A stretch of 64,000 nucleotides of DNA from Chrysemys picta bellii (taxonomy: Eukaryota > Chordata > Testudines > Emydidae). The translations under genes and the position numbers were made by a program. The notes below the pieces were generated by a model. It was not told the origin of the DNA. It did not search any database and was given only the letters and a program-made list of their open reading frames with translations. Below are positions 1 through 16,139 of this stretch, piece by piece (positions within the stretch are counted from its first letter, which is position 1; every line of letters starts with the position of its first letter). The DNA is taken from the NCBI RefSeq assembly GCF_011386835.1, contig NC_088801.1:21438824-21502823 (forward strand). Direction: 5' to 3'.

Positions 1-2276
1 GAGAGGGGATTTGGATCACTTCTCCCAGAGTGGTCTTACCTGCACAGCAGTCACTTTGCCCATAGGCTTCAACCTCACTTCCTCGTGCAGACTGTAGCAC
101 CTTCCCCTGGCCTACCAGTGCCCTTTCAAACTGTCTCTTACCTAAAGCCCTGCATGTGCTGAAGGGGGTGCGCCTCCTTAACCCAGTATTGCTCCACGGT
201 TTGCTCTGGGTTATTGGGTGTGTAAACTCCATCACAGTTTCCACAGCAGCTGCAGCTGAACAGCTATAGGAGGACTCAGCACACTGCAGCAAGCTCCTGC
301 TGGAGCTACACTGCATGTTGGAGGAGGGTAGGAGAAGAGAACTAAGCTAAGCTGCACAAAAGGATAGTCATCCTATGTACACGGGATGGCTTCAGCCTCC
401 ACAAATCCAGGGTTGCCCCTCCCTCTATAACCCCTGGATCTGCAGAATTGGGACACCTTGGCCCTGTTACACGCAACGGCCCCTCAGATCCTTCCTCTAC
501 AATTAGCTGAGCTTTGTAACATTTGCATGGCCCCTACAGTGAAGAGGCAATCTAGCCATGGAAAGATTATCAAACTACTGGACATAGTAATTATAAATAA
601 TATTTTATTTTCATATTACTGGCTATAAACCTTGAAGAACAACTGTACTGATCCAGCTAATCAATAACATACAAATATCAGACAAGCAAAGACTGTATAA
701 CATTATACATTGTAACTTTAAAACTTTTTAAAAAAAACTTCAGTTTTAGGAGGCCTCTTGGTATATTTACTGACATGAAGCTTTGTAAAAGGTTTCTCAA
801 AGAAATGTATCTATTTCAAATGGAAACAACTCACCACCTATATGACTCCAACTATGTAATCAGCCCCTAAAATTTTCGTTACTGGTCACATACATAAATT
901 ATGTACTAGTTACTAGTCAGGCAGGATCCAACTACAGACCATCATTACTATACACATTACAATTAATCCTCTATTTTTTCTCACAAAATACAGTTGTTTG
1001 TGTCATTGCCAATAGGTGGTGTGGACTGCAGAGAGAAGAACAAATAAGAATCTCATCCCACAAAGCCTGTTCAAATAAATAACCCTTACACAATAGACCC
1101 TTGTAAACAGAGCAAGACTTTTACAGGATCTGGCCTAAACTGCACTTGGGCTATGAACAATAAAAAGTAATTAAAATGCATATTTCTCTGTACTATGGGG
1201 TGAAGAATGTAGTTCTCTAATTCCCATCCTTTTTACCTAGATTATTAGAATGCATATTATGATTTGTGTGACAGGCTTCCTTTAGAGTTTCAATTGAAAC
1301 TGCTCTCTAAAACGTGCCAATTTGCACTCCCCAACTTAAAAATCAACTAATGTATTGGAAACCCAACTAGATAAAAGCCATTGATTTCTTACTTTGTTGT
1401 TATAAGTGAGCATTTTTCCTCTTGTTCTTTGAAACAGCCAACATACAGAATCAGAAAATAAATGAAATATAGTGTAGCGAAAGAGATTTTTAAACAAAAT
1501 ATGAAAGGAAGGATGTTTCTGTAAAACATCGACACAGTTTGGTTTTAGGACATTTTAAGTCAGATAATATGGATTCAGTATATGTGTATACATGCTGTCA
1601 ATCTCTTTCTTTCACTCAGTACTTAAAAAGAATAGTAAGTTTGCGGCCTATTTTTCAACATTTATCAGACTACTAATGACCTCTCTAGAACTGTCTACTG
1701 ATCTGTACTAAAGACTGTATGTTTCTGTGCAAAATGGAGTGGTTTTGGACTCCTAGATTTATTGTAATGGGACAGATATGGAAATATAAATAGACAAGGT
1801 CAAATGGGACTTCCTTATAAAACCCCATACGTAAATAATATAACAAATACTAAACTATTTGCAGATGAGTTCAGGGAAAACTGAGTAAAATTATATTTGT
1901 CAAGGTAAAAAACAACAACAAGAACAAAATGCTTACTTGTCAGATGACTTACATCACAGGATGATAATAAACTACATTCCAACTGCCAAGAAAGATTTAG
2001 CAGGGACAAGTTTGCATCCAAGTAGTGCATTGACAGTCAACCCATATGGATAGATTAAGTGCCAAATTACTTTGGAAAGCAGAGTCAAGCATAGGGATTA
2101 AGTAAAATATAATTTATATTCTTGCCCTAGTGACATCAAAATCTGAATTCATTTAAAACTGCAGTAATCAGATCATCAACAGTAGGCTGGTTCAGCTCAG
2201 TGCTGAGAACAGGCATGCATTTTTATTGAATTGGAATTTAGATAAAAGTTATTTACACATTCAAGTAAAGATTTAC
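1..2276. other. LRP1B: Intron downstream of the last exon in the window
   Basis: This is the intron that follows the exon at 2402-2277 on the minus strand and runs past the window edge. The first ~540 bases are more GC-rich than the rest and may be an old repeat, but I cannot name it. The remainder is AT-rich. The only open frames are short and uncharacteristic. I see no further exon, RNA gene or clear mobile element here. Confidence 0.6.
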
Positions 2277-2402
2277 CTGCACAGGTTTCATTTGATTCAT
2301 CTTCATTATTGCCACAATCATTAGCTCCATCGCAAAGCCACCTCTTGGGGATGCAGCGGTTATTCTGGCACTTAAACTGATCATCAGGACAGCTATGATT
2401 GA
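2277..2402 (-). CDS. LRP1B: LRP1B exon: LDL-receptor class A module
   Basis: This 126-bp exon codes for one complete class A (complement-type repeat) module. Such modules are about 40 residues, disulphide-rich and calcium-binding, and form the ligand-binding surface on the extracellular side. Six cysteines are visible in the order [20 protein letters not shown] and ETC. The calcium cage is the W..CDGxxDCxxxxDE pattern with [13 protein letters not shown]. The acceptor (TTTCCTAG) precedes base 2402 and the donor GTAAAT follows base 2277 on the minus strand. The exon starts by completing a Phe codon whose first base lies in the previous exon and ends one base into a codon, so it is a symmetric phase 1-1 exon, the classic shufflable module. 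NETC is a potential N-glycosylation sequon. This is the most 3' exon in the window, so the class A cluster should continue beyond the left edge. Confidence 0.95.
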
Positions 2403-2787
2403 CTAGGAAAAAAATATTACTGTCTCCTAAGCATATCATCAAAAAGAAACTGCTGAAAACATGATATATTAAGTTTCACTCATTGAAGAACTAGAGATAC
2501 AATTAATATGATTACCCCATAATTTATAATCTTCATAGCTCAGAACTGTATTGCAAACAGGAAAAGTCGAGTCCCAGTTAAACAGTTGCTGAAGTATTTT
2601 AGATATAATAATACAAAATCTGGAGACTCTATTAAAATAAAAGGAGTTATACAAGAGTAAATAGGTATCAGTGAGAGAAGAATAAGGTCCATAAGATTGT
2701 ATAGTCTTTATAGGAATGGATGGCTACAGATTGTAGGTAAATACCCAGCTCCACTAAGTCAATGATAAAACTCCTAGTGACTTCAGA

Positions 2788-2906
2788 GGGGCCAGATCTC
2801 ACCTTGCATTTTTCATAAACATTATGAGTAAGAGCCTTAACTGGCATAACTCAGCATAACTCCATTGTAGCTATGACAATTTACATCAGCTGAGGATCTG
2901 ACCACC
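2788..2906. repeat. Imperfect palindrome, MITE-like
   Basis: The left end reads GGGGCCAGATCTCACCTTGC and the right end reads CATCAGCTGAGGATCTGACC. The ends are roughly inverse-complementary and there is a core of TAACTCCAT type. This is a decayed member of a family of short foldback repeats that recurs across the window (5004-5093, 40540-40700, 43889-43983, 59190-59261). Confidence 0.55.
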
Positions 2907-3330
2907 CAACTACAATGATATGTTAGCATTTTCATTAAAGGTTAAAGGGCTTTGAGATCCTCAAATGAAAACCACTATCTAAATTCAAAGAATTGCTATT
3001 ATGAACTCATATTTTCAGAAGTTTATACTAAACTAATATCATAAGCCAGCATTTAACTTCTCAAATTTTGAGTATTCATTCATATTTTAGTGTTCTAACA
3101 ATGTAAAAAAGATGATTAAGATAGTTGCAATTCTATGACTCAAAATGTTAATTTGTCTGATATACCATGAAGTAGCCTAATCAATGTTGGCACATTATTA
3201 GAAAAAATAATTAAGCTGTAAAAATAATAAACCTTATACATTGTTTATTGTGCTTAGTTTCCCCATATTTAATATGGAATTTATTATATAATTATTTGAG
3301 ACGACATGTGTTCACACTAATTATCTGAGC

Positions 3331-3347
3331 ATATATATATATATATA
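3331..3347. repeat. (AT)n microsatellite
   Basis: An uninterrupted alternating AT run of 17 bases. Confidence 0.9.
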
Positions 3348-5003
3348 CTTATCATAGTGCAATGCTTATCAACCAACAATAAAACATTTTTAAGGAAATT
3401 CATAACACAAACAACAACAATAAAGAAAAAATTAAGGATGTCAGACAAACATACAAAAGCAACACATTTCACAGTTAAGGATTAAACCTCCAGTAGCTAG
3501 ACACAGCAGGGTGCCATCTTAAATGTTAACCTACTATGTTCATTGTATGCAAGAACTGGAGGCTGTGTCTATAACTGAATTTTCATGCTTTTGTGTATTT
3601 ATCTCACATCTTTAAAATTCTCTTAAAGCCATTTTTGTGCATATTAGTCCCAGTTAAGTGAGAAAATGAATGACACTAATAAAGTATATTTAAGCAAAAT
3701 AAATATTGGCGCCTGATACTGCACTTGAAGCCAACAGGAGTTTTGTGTCAGTAAGGAGTCCATGAGTATGCCTTTTGACTTTAGTAGGCTCTGGATGAGG
3801 CCTCTGGTGAACTTCCTTCTCTAGTTCTCTCTAAAATAAAACTGAAGGGCTCAATTCACCAAACCTTGTTGACTTCAACATTCTGTGTGCAGAGAGGTTG
3901 CAGGATCAGGCCCTTTTCCCATATCCATTTCCTCAAATAAGGATTCATCTAAAATTTGCAGCAACAACAAAAATACTACCAAGGGTTTTTATCCAAAGCC
4001 CATTGAAACTAATGGGAAAATTCCCATTTACTTCAGTGTGCTTTGAATTGGCCTAAACTAGGATGGGAGGCTTTGGTATATAAATAAGTTTTTAACATTT
4101 TTTATAGCTCAGCTTTGGCAAACATAAAATAATTTTAAAAGGCCATATGCTTAAAATCATATCTTTAGTTTTAAACATTAAAATCATAGTTTAGTTTTAG
4201 ACTATCTTAAGGAATGAAAGGATACAATAATTCACTAAAGTGAAGCCATTCAAGGACTTACACCATAAAAGGTAATGCAAAGTGGCAATCATATGGACCC
4301 GTTACTTGTAATCAAACAGGCAGTTCAATTTTGTACAAATAACCCTTGAGATAGCAGATCCTGAAAGAACTATAGATAAGGAATGGCAGTAATCTAGTTT
4401 ACCAGATACTGTAAGTGGCAGGGGAAAGCAGTTTTGCAATGCTTTGAAATAGTAAAAAGTAACCTTTGCTGGATTGCAAATACAGGGAAACATAAAACTG
4501 TGGTTCCCACTAGATATGAAATTAGTCAAGATCTAAAAGTCATGAGAGCCAACGTTATTGCTTCTACGTGATACTGGGAACTAACAAATAAGCCCTCAGT
4601 TTTCCCTGAATCTAACTGCAACCACAGACACTGTAACCAAGATGTAACATTAGTAAAAGCAAGGAATCAGCTAAAAATTACTTATTTAAACCACTTAAAA
4701 TGATTTATTATAAATAGATTAATATATTTATAAATAGATGAAAGTTATACTTCCCTTTGGTTAAAAAAAAACTGACTAGTGCTGAAAGTTTGGGAGGTTG
4801 GTATTTTATTTCTGATTTAAATTACATAAAATATTTTTATTTAATAGCAGATTTATCATGGAACTGTTCTTAAAAAGCAGAGGTGAGGTACACAACATTA
4901 CCTGCATTACAGGGGCAACCACCACTGGGGACAAGTAATAGACCCCATACCACATAAGAGTTGTGTGAGGGGATACCTCAGACATCTTTTCCTTTAAAAA
5001 GTA

Positions 5004-5093
5004 AAGGACCAGATCCTCAGCTGGTGTAAATCAATGTAGTTCCATTCAAATCATTGGAGCTATGTCAATTTTCACAGGCTGAAGACTTGGCCC
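5004..5093. repeat. Short foldback repeat (about 90 bp)
   Basis: The arm AGATCCTCAGCTGGTGTAAA pairs imperfectly with an inverted copy ending in CAGGCTGAAGACTTGGCCCA, with almost no loop. Both arms are about 45 bp. The structure suggests a minimal non-autonomous DNA element. I see no target duplication. Confidence 0.65.
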
Positions 5094-7705
5094 AAAATGT
5101 AAGTGCTGGTCTAAAATTCAGACCCTTACTCCTCAGACTGGCAAGGACCAAGGACCAGATTTTTAAAGAGTTTTAGGTCCCTAAAAAGAAGCAGCTAGAC
5201 ATCCAGTGGGATTGTCAAAAACACCTAAACAGGTTAAGTGTCTAACTCCCATTGAAATCCATGGAACTCAGGAGTCTATCACGCCTATGCACTTTGTAAA
5301 TCCCCAAGGAACCACATGGACCTCTCACCTCTTCTTCTCAGGGCTCTCTTTGATCAACTGAACAGTAGCAAAAATATACTTAAGTGGAAGCTGTTTCCAT
5401 CCCTCCTGCCTGGAGAGACATTTGCCACAGTTAGAACATTTTATGGAATGGGTGAGTAGAAAGGAGATCCTAGTGAGCACTTGGGAGAACGATTATGCTA
5501 AATAATATTTTACACACTGTCGTGTATAGCTTTTAAAACAAAAAATGGTCTTTGTAATCAATACATATGGTTAAGAAAAGTATGAATGATTGCAAAATCT
5601 GAATTCAACTTCAATGGCATGAGGGTTTTCGGTTTTGTTTTGTTTTTATTTTTAGAATTTCTTTAAAGTGCTGGTGGAACTTGATGCATCAAGATTATCA
5701 TTAAATCCACTCTTTTTACTCATGTGAGCGATAAGAAAGCAAACGGTAATAACACTTGGTTGTTATATAGCATGTATCATCCCTAGATCTTAAGTAGGCA
5801 GAATGTGGCTCCTGCTCAGGTATGAGCAAATATATTTACTTATTGTGTATCACATAAAAACACAAGCCATGGAAACATCCATTAGAGGGAGACAAGGAGG
5901 AGGGAAGCTGTATGAAGTCTTGTTATGAGAAGTGAATGTGGGATTTCATGTATACTTCTGTTTACAAGCATTGGCCTGCTATGGATGAGAATGGTTTTGT
6001 GTTCATTGCTATCTTTTATAACTTAACAATTAGAATTTTTTAAAAAAGATATATTCTATAGTTCCCCTTGTGGAGTGTGCAGCAGTTTATTCTGTCATGG
6101 AGAGGGAGCTTCCTCCCCCTTTTCAAAGTACAGGCAGGGGAGTCAGCACCCAGAACCTGTGGATCTTGGAGGCTATGATTATCCCCACGGGTGTGCACAC
6201 TCACTACATCTTCCTGGCACCCTGTGGCTCTCCCTCTCAATATGGCTCAGGTGCAAAACCGATGATGTGTAATGTAGTATGGAAATGCTTGGGGGATTGT
6301 GTTACATACTTTAAATGGCAATACTATCCCCTATGGGCGCCCATCCCTCAACCCCAATTCTGCCGGGATTTACCAGGAAGTGGGGGAGAGCACTACAAAA
6401 TTCACATTTACACAGATCTAGTGGTACACAAACCCTACATAGGAGGTGGAAACCAACAGCTATCCTAGCCCACAGACACTGCAGTTGCCTGGCCTACCTG
6501 TTAGTGGTAGTTTATGCAAATTCTCTTTGTTAATAGGTCAAATTTCATAATAGAATGAGGCACAAGTAGAGAGCACAGGTAGTCATAAGTAGTTCCTGCC
6601 TTCCTCTCCAACATGTAGAAAGGATAAAAGTAGGACAACAACCAGTCAAACTTCCAGACAATGGAATGGGGGAATCAGAACCTAAGGAAACATCTCTCCT
6701 CCCAAGACTACTGATGACCATACAAGCAAACACTGAGTGATTGGAACACCATAGGTGTTTGGAGGGAATACCAGGCAGAGCCAGATGACCCAGGTGGCAG
6801 CTGCTCTACAAGTTACTGATGCTCTAACACGCCTACAGAATATCCCGTTGAAATTCCAGCAAATACTAATGGTGCTAGGTTCAGCATTAATAGCTTTTCT
6901 ATAGTTTCCATATTCTCAGCAAATTATTTACCACTATGGGGGAAGGAGCCAATGGTAACATGGTCATATGCAGTCCATACTGCTAAAGGGCAGTAAGGGA
7001 CTTGTAAGCTAAATAAAGTGGCAAATCTTCCAGCTGAATTGCCCAATTCCAGTGCATAGGGAAGTGGCTCCCCACCCATCATTGGGATCTCCATGGTAGC
7101 CGTGGTCTGCAAATCCATGTCAAGCCCCAGAATGAGTGAATTCTAGCATTTTCTACAGTTTCCAAATCATGGAAATATTTCTCCAACCACCCCCCATTTT
7201 TGGCAGGTTTGTGCAGTGAGAACTCAAAATGTCAAGTGCGCTGTTTAGAAGCCAACATTTCTAAGTATGAAACTCCCATTAAATCTTATTGCTTATTAAT
7301 ATAGAGTTTGTTTTTCATTTAATTTCTGCAATTACATGAAACATGTTTAAAAGAGGAGCAACTAAGGGCCTGATCCTGCAGTCCCTGATTAAGTTATGTT
7401 GCCCTGGATTTGAGGAGTGTGTATATCCGAGAATGTGATCAAACTAATTGCAACCGTATTGTGTCCATTCAGCCATCCTGAAGTAATGAAATAGAACACC
7501 ACATAGTTAAGGGTTCATTTGGAGACAGGCTTTCAGAAGCAAGGTCAAAACTAGCTACTGTTTCTGCTAATCAGAATGGGAGGAGGGGACAAACAAGTAA
7601 ACAACTGAGACTGAAAAACCTTGGTGGTTGGAAAACCTTGAGTCTAGATGTCTCTGATGTTGAAAGTTTATTGAAAGTTTGAAAAGTGATGATACAGTAG
7701 GGTTT

Positions 7706-7862
7706 TCATAGATTCATAGATTCTAGGACTGGAAGGGACCTCGAGAGGTCATCGAGTCCAGTTCCCTGCCCGCATGGCAGGACCAAATACTGTCCAGACC
7801 ATCCCTGATAGACATTTATCTAACCTACTCTTAAATATCTCCAGAGATGGAGATTCCACATT
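7706..7862 (-). mobile_element. CR1 LINE 3' end
   Basis: The 3' terminus is at the left, with two copies of the 8-mer ATAGATTC typical of CR1 tails. It is followed by the CR1 3' signature GGACTGGAAGGGACCTCGAG when read on the plus strand. The fragment is about 155 bp and 5'-truncated, as usual for CR1. Confidence 0.85.
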
Positions 7863-10429
7863 CTGACCTATGTGTTTTGTAGAACTTAGCTATAAAAGAT
7901 TAGCTAATAGAGTGTACTTTGGAGCAGACCTCTAAAGCCATCTTGAGAGATGTTTTCCTGACCCCTTTCTCCCCGGTGGGTAAGCAAATGGCCACTGCGA
8001 ATCTGCTGTTAATTACTCAATGCCATTCCAGATGTTAGTAATGTTCTAAACATATTGCTTATGTTTGTGTGTGCTTAAATCTAATACAAAACTGCAGTTT
8101 TAGACAAGAGCATGCTTACACTGCATTACTCCTTTATCTGATGGAAGTGCTGAGTTCCTGTTGATTTATTCCTTACACCACCTGGAGTGAAATAGTTAAG
8201 TTGCCCCTGTTGGGGATTCTGAAAACCACAGGTAACAGTTAGACTCCCACTGAGTTGGTATTTTGACTGTATTATAAGTACAGGATTGTGACATCACTTT
8301 TATATTAGCAAAACGATTATAGCAGAAGATAAAAAACAAAAATAGTGACGGGGAAAAAATCAAAGAGAACACAGATATAAAGGTAACTTTGAAACCAGAA
8401 CTCTCCCAATGTAGCCAAGTGTACAGCCAAGATACTGTACCACAATGAGCAGGGGTGAATGCGAGCAGAATGATAATGCTTCTGAACCCTTACGTGTTCT
8501 TCCCAATAAGCACATATACACTTGTAGACTTTTTTTTACTTGCATTTAGAGATAACTGTGCAGGAGGACAGTTGGTAGGTCTGCTTAAAAGTAATCATTT
8601 ATGGCACTACCGTGTTTCCACTTTATCACCAAATTTACTTTTCTTAAAATATATCTCGATGAAGTTTTAAATATTACCAGAGCAAAGCTGCAGGGTTTTT
8701 TAAGCTTTCAAGGCTATATTCCCCGCTTGTGTAAATGAGCAGAGCTCCACTGACTTCATGTGCAGAGAGGCATGCTAAGCACCAACTTGAACCCTGCTTT
8801 AACAAGTGTCAGTCTCTCTTCCCTTCAGTTCCTCTTTGTCACCCATCCATTCATTATGATGGGAGTTTTATTTTGCAGATAAACATGTTAGCTGACCTAT
8901 GCTAACAAAACACACAGCACTTAGAATTATAAAAATCATTGCAGGTATATCTTTAACTGCTTAGCAACCTTTTATACTTGTATTTTTAAACAAGCTTTCA
9001 TTGACATTAATGCAAAGTGAATACATGTATGCGACCCTTTGTTACCAGATCATTTCAGAAGCACGCTGTAGGAAAAGCTTCATTAGTGACCTTAGCAATA
9101 AAGTGTTCAAAATCTGATCATTCTTATTCAGCAATTTAGTGTATAAGTGTGACTAGAGACCAAATTGCTGATCTCCTCCGACTGATAAAATTAAAATTTG
9201 AAAAGCACTAATCACATTTTTTTTAAAATTGTCTGATATAACAAACAAAACCCATTTAAAATTATTTTTTTAGAAATGCTAATTCACTTTTATTTATACC
9301 ATTTCAATCAAGAGTTTCCCTCCATATCACCCAATTATTCTGTTTATAATTACAGCAAATTCCGACTAAGCCAAAAAACATGTTAAATTACTGTAGAAAC
9401 TGCTTCAAGAGGATTAATTTTAACATATTTTTGCTAATAAGCTATATAATATGCACAGATTTGGGAACACGTTCAGAATTCATTTATAAATGTGTAAATA
9501 TGAGTAATTCCAAAGAAGTAAAGGGAGTTGTTCTAGTCTAGCATCAATTTACGTAAGATAAGAAATTAGCATGCTGTACCCAAATATTTTACCACTTGGA
9601 ATTATTAACAGACGTACACTTTACTGCAATTTAAGAGATCTTGGTCTTAGAATAAGGAAGGCTATGAAAATCTCAAATTATAGTGAATATACAGCATTGT
9701 GTTGTAGGCTAAAATAGCTAAAGTAAAGTAGTCTTTAAGAATACTGTATGTCAACTGCAGATTTGTTATTTTGGAGAAAGTACTAATTGCAAAGTGGAAG
9801 TAAATTAAGGGATATTTACTGAAGAGAAAATGAGCAACTAGCTACAGTGCTGATACAAAGGTATGTAATTTGTACAAACCACACCAGTGTCAGATAATCC
9901 AAGCTACCTGGCTTTGCCAGTATAAATTATGATTGATGACTGGCTAAGCTGTTCTTGAGCATTTTTAATGCATATATATGTGTTTTCCCATGGTAAGAAC
10001 AAGGAACTGGGACTCAGGATTCATGTGCTGGCCTCTTTATGCAAAATAATGGGACCAGAACAGTGTAAATGGGCCTTAACAGGCCCATATCCAGCCACAG
10101 AAAGATTCCAATGGTGCAAGAACTGTTGAAAACAGCCATAAGTCTGCCTCCCAAGGACCCCTGTATAAGCTCTGGCTTGCGGGAAGTGTTGGGGGGCAGC
10201 TGCAGCACACAACATCATAGAGATTCTGGCCAGCATTGATGCCACTAGGGAGGCTGCTGTAATTTAGGCAGACTTCCTGGACTGTCTAAATTGCACCGGT
10301 CTCTGGAGCAGCCCAGTATGCAGAAGTTTCAAAGGTGGTTTAGATCCACCTTAGCACTCCTCTCTGTTGGCTGCAAGTTAGAAGTGTAGCACAGAATCTC
10401 ACCCTAGATTCTGTTCCTTGCTCTACCCT

Positions 10430-10570
10430 GACTTACTGTGTGGCAAGGAACAATTCACCTATCTGTGCTACATTTTACTTATTTATTTACTTAAAATTGA
10501 AATAATATTTGCCTACTTCATAGGGATGTTGCAAGGTTTAATAAGTGCTTCTAAAGCACTCATTTCCTCA
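10430..10570 (+). mobile_element. MIR-type SINE fragment
   Basis: The sequence follows the 3' half of MIR: a degenerate TGACTTACTGTGTGGCAAGG start, a TCACCTATCTGTGCTAC segment, then AATAATATTTGCCTACTTCA and GGGATGTTGCAAGGTTTAAT. It is old and diverged. The SINE head is not clearly seen. Confidence 0.65.
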
Positions 10571-10761
10571 CATGAAAGGAGGCCTAACGTAAGGCTGCTA
10601 TAGTAATCATTATTTTCATTAACAAGCATCCAAGCATTCTTGTTCCAACACTTGTTTTACTGTAAGATGTGGGCCAATGTGAAGAAAACCCCACTCTTCT
10701 TGCATGTGTTTCAATTCTCATATGTCCTCTCTACAATATACTGAGCAGTGAAGCTGTAAAG

Positions 10762-11056
10762 CAGCGATAGTCAGACTGAGGCTTGTGAACTGCAAGTGGC
10801 TCTTTAATGTTTTCTCCAGCAGCTCTCACTGTGTGATTTAATTATTAACCAATCTAAGCTATTAACCAATCAGGATGTTTTTATTATGTTATTAACCAAT
10901 TTGAATTGATAAAATAATAATACTTAGTCATTTTGCTGTGAGAATGATGTGTATATATAATAGTAAATGAAACAATGAATTCACACTTTTGTGGTTCTTT
11001 AGGGTAATGGTAATCACTAATTTGGCCCCTGAACCACTGAGGTCTGAGTATCACTG
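10762..11056. mobile_element. hAT-like non-autonomous element, copy 1
   Basis: The ends are inverted: the left end is CAGCGATAGTCAGACTGAGG and the right end is the complement of CAGTGATACTCAGACCTCAG. The flanking 8-mers CTGTAAAG (10754-10761) and CTGTAGAG (11057-11064) differ at one base and fit an 8-bp hAT target duplication. The interior is AT-rich and non-coding. A second copy of the same family lies at 47401-47898. Confidence 0.8.
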
Positions 11057-11586
11057 CTGTAGAGTATCTTGTTTCAAACCTATGTCTGTTTTCTTGGACC
11101 CTCTTCAGGATACCATTGCCAAAAAGCAATGAAGTGTTTAAGGAACCTTCTGCACAGTAATTCTGCCTTTAGAGTATTTAAATTGATTCTCCTCCTTTTT
11201 TTCAAGCAAAGATCCAGTGTGTGCCCCTGGTCCACCATCCGGCAGTTTGGAATGGCACCAACAGCAAAGGATACAAAAATGGACACTTTTAGAGCACCAG
11301 AATTAATACCACTACAACCATTGGCATAAGCAGACCGCAGAGGAGGTATCTTGTATTACACCATGAAACAAATATGCTCCTGTTTACTACATGTGTGGAA
11401 TAACTGATGCGATTAAACAGGAAAAGAAAGTGAATTATTTGCATAAATTATTTAATGACTGCTGCTTCAGTCTTATTCCCCTCAGACCTTAGTATTTAGC
11501 ACAAACTCACAGTATCATGTTGACAATTTTAAAAATGAAAACAAAACATGAAATACAGTTTTAAAATTATTTAAAGAAATACATAC

Positions 11587-11727
11587 AGCAAATTTCTGAA
11601 TGCTCATCACTGGCATCCAAACAATCATCATCTCCATCACAGCGCCAGCGGTCCTGGATACAGCGCTTGTTGTTACACTGAAATTCTCCAGGTTTGCACA
11701 ACTGAGGTAACACTTCTCCAGGATTAA
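11587..11727 (-). CDS. LRP1B: LRP1B exon: LDL-receptor class A module
   Basis: This 141-bp exon codes for a short linker (NPGEVLPQL) followed by a class A module with six cysteines ([21 protein letters not shown]). The calcium-binding stretch is [13 protein letters not shown]. It is the first class A module after the EGF-like module and so begins the next ligand-binding cluster. The acceptor is TTTCTAG before base 11727. The donor GTATGT follows base 11587. The exon starts and ends in phase 1 and joins cleanly to the exons at 13957-14079 and 2277-2402. The reading frame carries on for a few codons into the intron on both sides, which makes the open frame longer than the exon. Confidence 0.95.
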
Positions 11728-14233
<2,506 letters not shown>

Positions 14234-15518
14234 TTATACAACAAAAATTATATCATCAGTTCATAAATGTTATCTCTCACTCTTTAATAAATATTAGCAT
14301 TTTTACAGGACACAGATGCATGAGTTCAAAAATTAAAGTGAACTTCATTATTTTTAAATAGACAATAACATAAAATGAAAAAATCTCAACTATATTGGCA
14401 GCTGAGACCCAAGTGAAAAATGTGACTACAATGACAGACTAGGTTATTATATCCCAGGCCTGAGAGGCTGGAAGTGTTATGTGGAGAATAATGAGGAAAA
14501 TGCATAATATAAAATCATTCTATCAGCAATAAATATTTAACTCAAATGCACAAATTATCAGTGTAATCTGGCACTCAGACTGACTGACCTAGAGTAGACT
14601 AGGATCCTTTTCATCATTCTCAAATCTAAATTTAATTTGGCATGCTTACAAAAGCTTAGAAATGAAAGAAAGTGAAAGCTAGAGAGGCCAATGAGTCTGC
14701 ATAAACTCTTTAACACCACTTAACTTCTGAACTCAGTGGCAATCAAGCTTGGTTCATATTGTTCCCTCCAACCAGGACTGCCACCTTTAAAAAAGGAGTT
14801 TCCAGCTATGGCTATGGTTTTCCTGCTATTACTGCATGATCCCAGTTCCAAATATGTAATACTTTATAGTACTGTTTGGCTTTTTATCAAAGCGACAGTT
14901 CACCATTTTCATGTGCCAAAATTAATTACACCTTTAGTTATATATAAAGAGCTCTGTTTGAAACCTGAAAAACTAAAGAAATAGAAAAGTCAATAAATTC
15001 ATAATGGAGAATAAATAAGAAAAGGAAATGCTGAAATATATCAGGATATACTTTTCAGTGTTGTGAATGGGAGTTAAGCACTCGCTTATTCTAATGTGAG
15101 TTATGCTCATAATTTGCTACTGCCTATGAATTTTAAATTCTGAAGAACAAATTACTATTATACCAGAATTTTATGCCTTTGTCATATGAAAAAGTAGAAA
15201 CTGACAAGTTACTTTCTGTCCTGTCATGAGGTGACATTAAATAGAAAATCATTATAATAATTTCATAAGCTTAGTTAGAATTAGACTGAAACACATCTAG
15301 TCTTGGTCCTATATTCCTCATGCACTCAGAATAGACAGTAAGATTGATGTGAGTGTTTGAGGAATGAAAAAAAAATCAGATTCCACTTTATTTATTTATT
15401 TTAAGGTATGTAGAGTATTAAGACAAGGGGAAATTTTGCCTGCGGGTTTTTATCATCTGCCAATGCTTGCTGCATCCCCTCTAACCAGCATCTCAACTCT
15501 CCGACATACTCTGCTACC

Positions 15519-15582
15519 AGGGTCTGATTCAAAGCCATTGAAGCCCATCTTAAGTACTTCAGTAGGCTTTGAGTCAGACCCT
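15519..15582. repeat. Near-perfect 64-bp palindrome
   Basis: AGGGTCTGATTCAAAGCC at the left pairs with GGCTTTGAGTCAGACCCT at the right. The arms meet with essentially no loop. It is a short foldback of the MITE-like type repeated elsewhere in the window. Confidence 0.75.
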
Positions 15583-16139
15583 AATTACTTAGTCATGCAC
15601 TGCCATTGTCATTTGACTGCTGCTCCTCAAGTGAGGCTAGGTTTCAGATGCTGCTGGTAATGAACCATGGTTAGGCAGACCTTAACCAAGTCTGTACAAA
15701 TCTTGTAACGGATTTCCAAATCTTCCACCCCTTGAGTCCACTATTAGCAAAATTCCACTAAATAAGGGTACATACCGTGACTGCTAAATAGACTAAATAG
15801 TGTTTAACAAGGTGTGAAATGTTCAACAGTGGTTTTCCAAAAAATATTGTATCAGATACAGACAATGAAAAATAATAAAATGCAGAACGTATTTTGTTTA
15901 TCTTATTTAGAATAGTATTTTCTTTCAATTTAAGTCATTTTAGATTTGGTAAATCATCTCGTCTTTTAATGATGACAGCTGGTTAATTGGGAGCAGCCTG
16001 TCCACCAAAATATAGCATCCCTGGATGGCGTTCCGCTTATGTTCAGTGAGGATGGCTGAAGCACACAGGGAAACAAAATAGTGTCCACGCCACTCCATTT
16101 CCACAGTTTAATTTTCTCAAGAATGATTATTAACTATAG

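Larger units (their letters stand above)
2403..11586 (-). other. LRP1B: Intron between the two class A exons (9.2 kb)
   Basis: The contents I can identify are two palindromic MITE-like repeats (2788-2906, 5004-5093), an AT run, a CR1 tail (7706-7862), a MIR (10430-10570) and a hAT-like element (10762-11056). The stretch 6040-6500 carries a 132-codon open frame with no recognisable protein features. The rest is unassigned AT-rich intron. Confidence 0.7.

Noticed and set aside
6070..6468. 132-codon plus-strand frame
   Set aside because: No recognisable domain, no splice or promoter context and overlapping shorter frames in the same region. The sequence may be an unnamed repeat, but I cannot support a gene.
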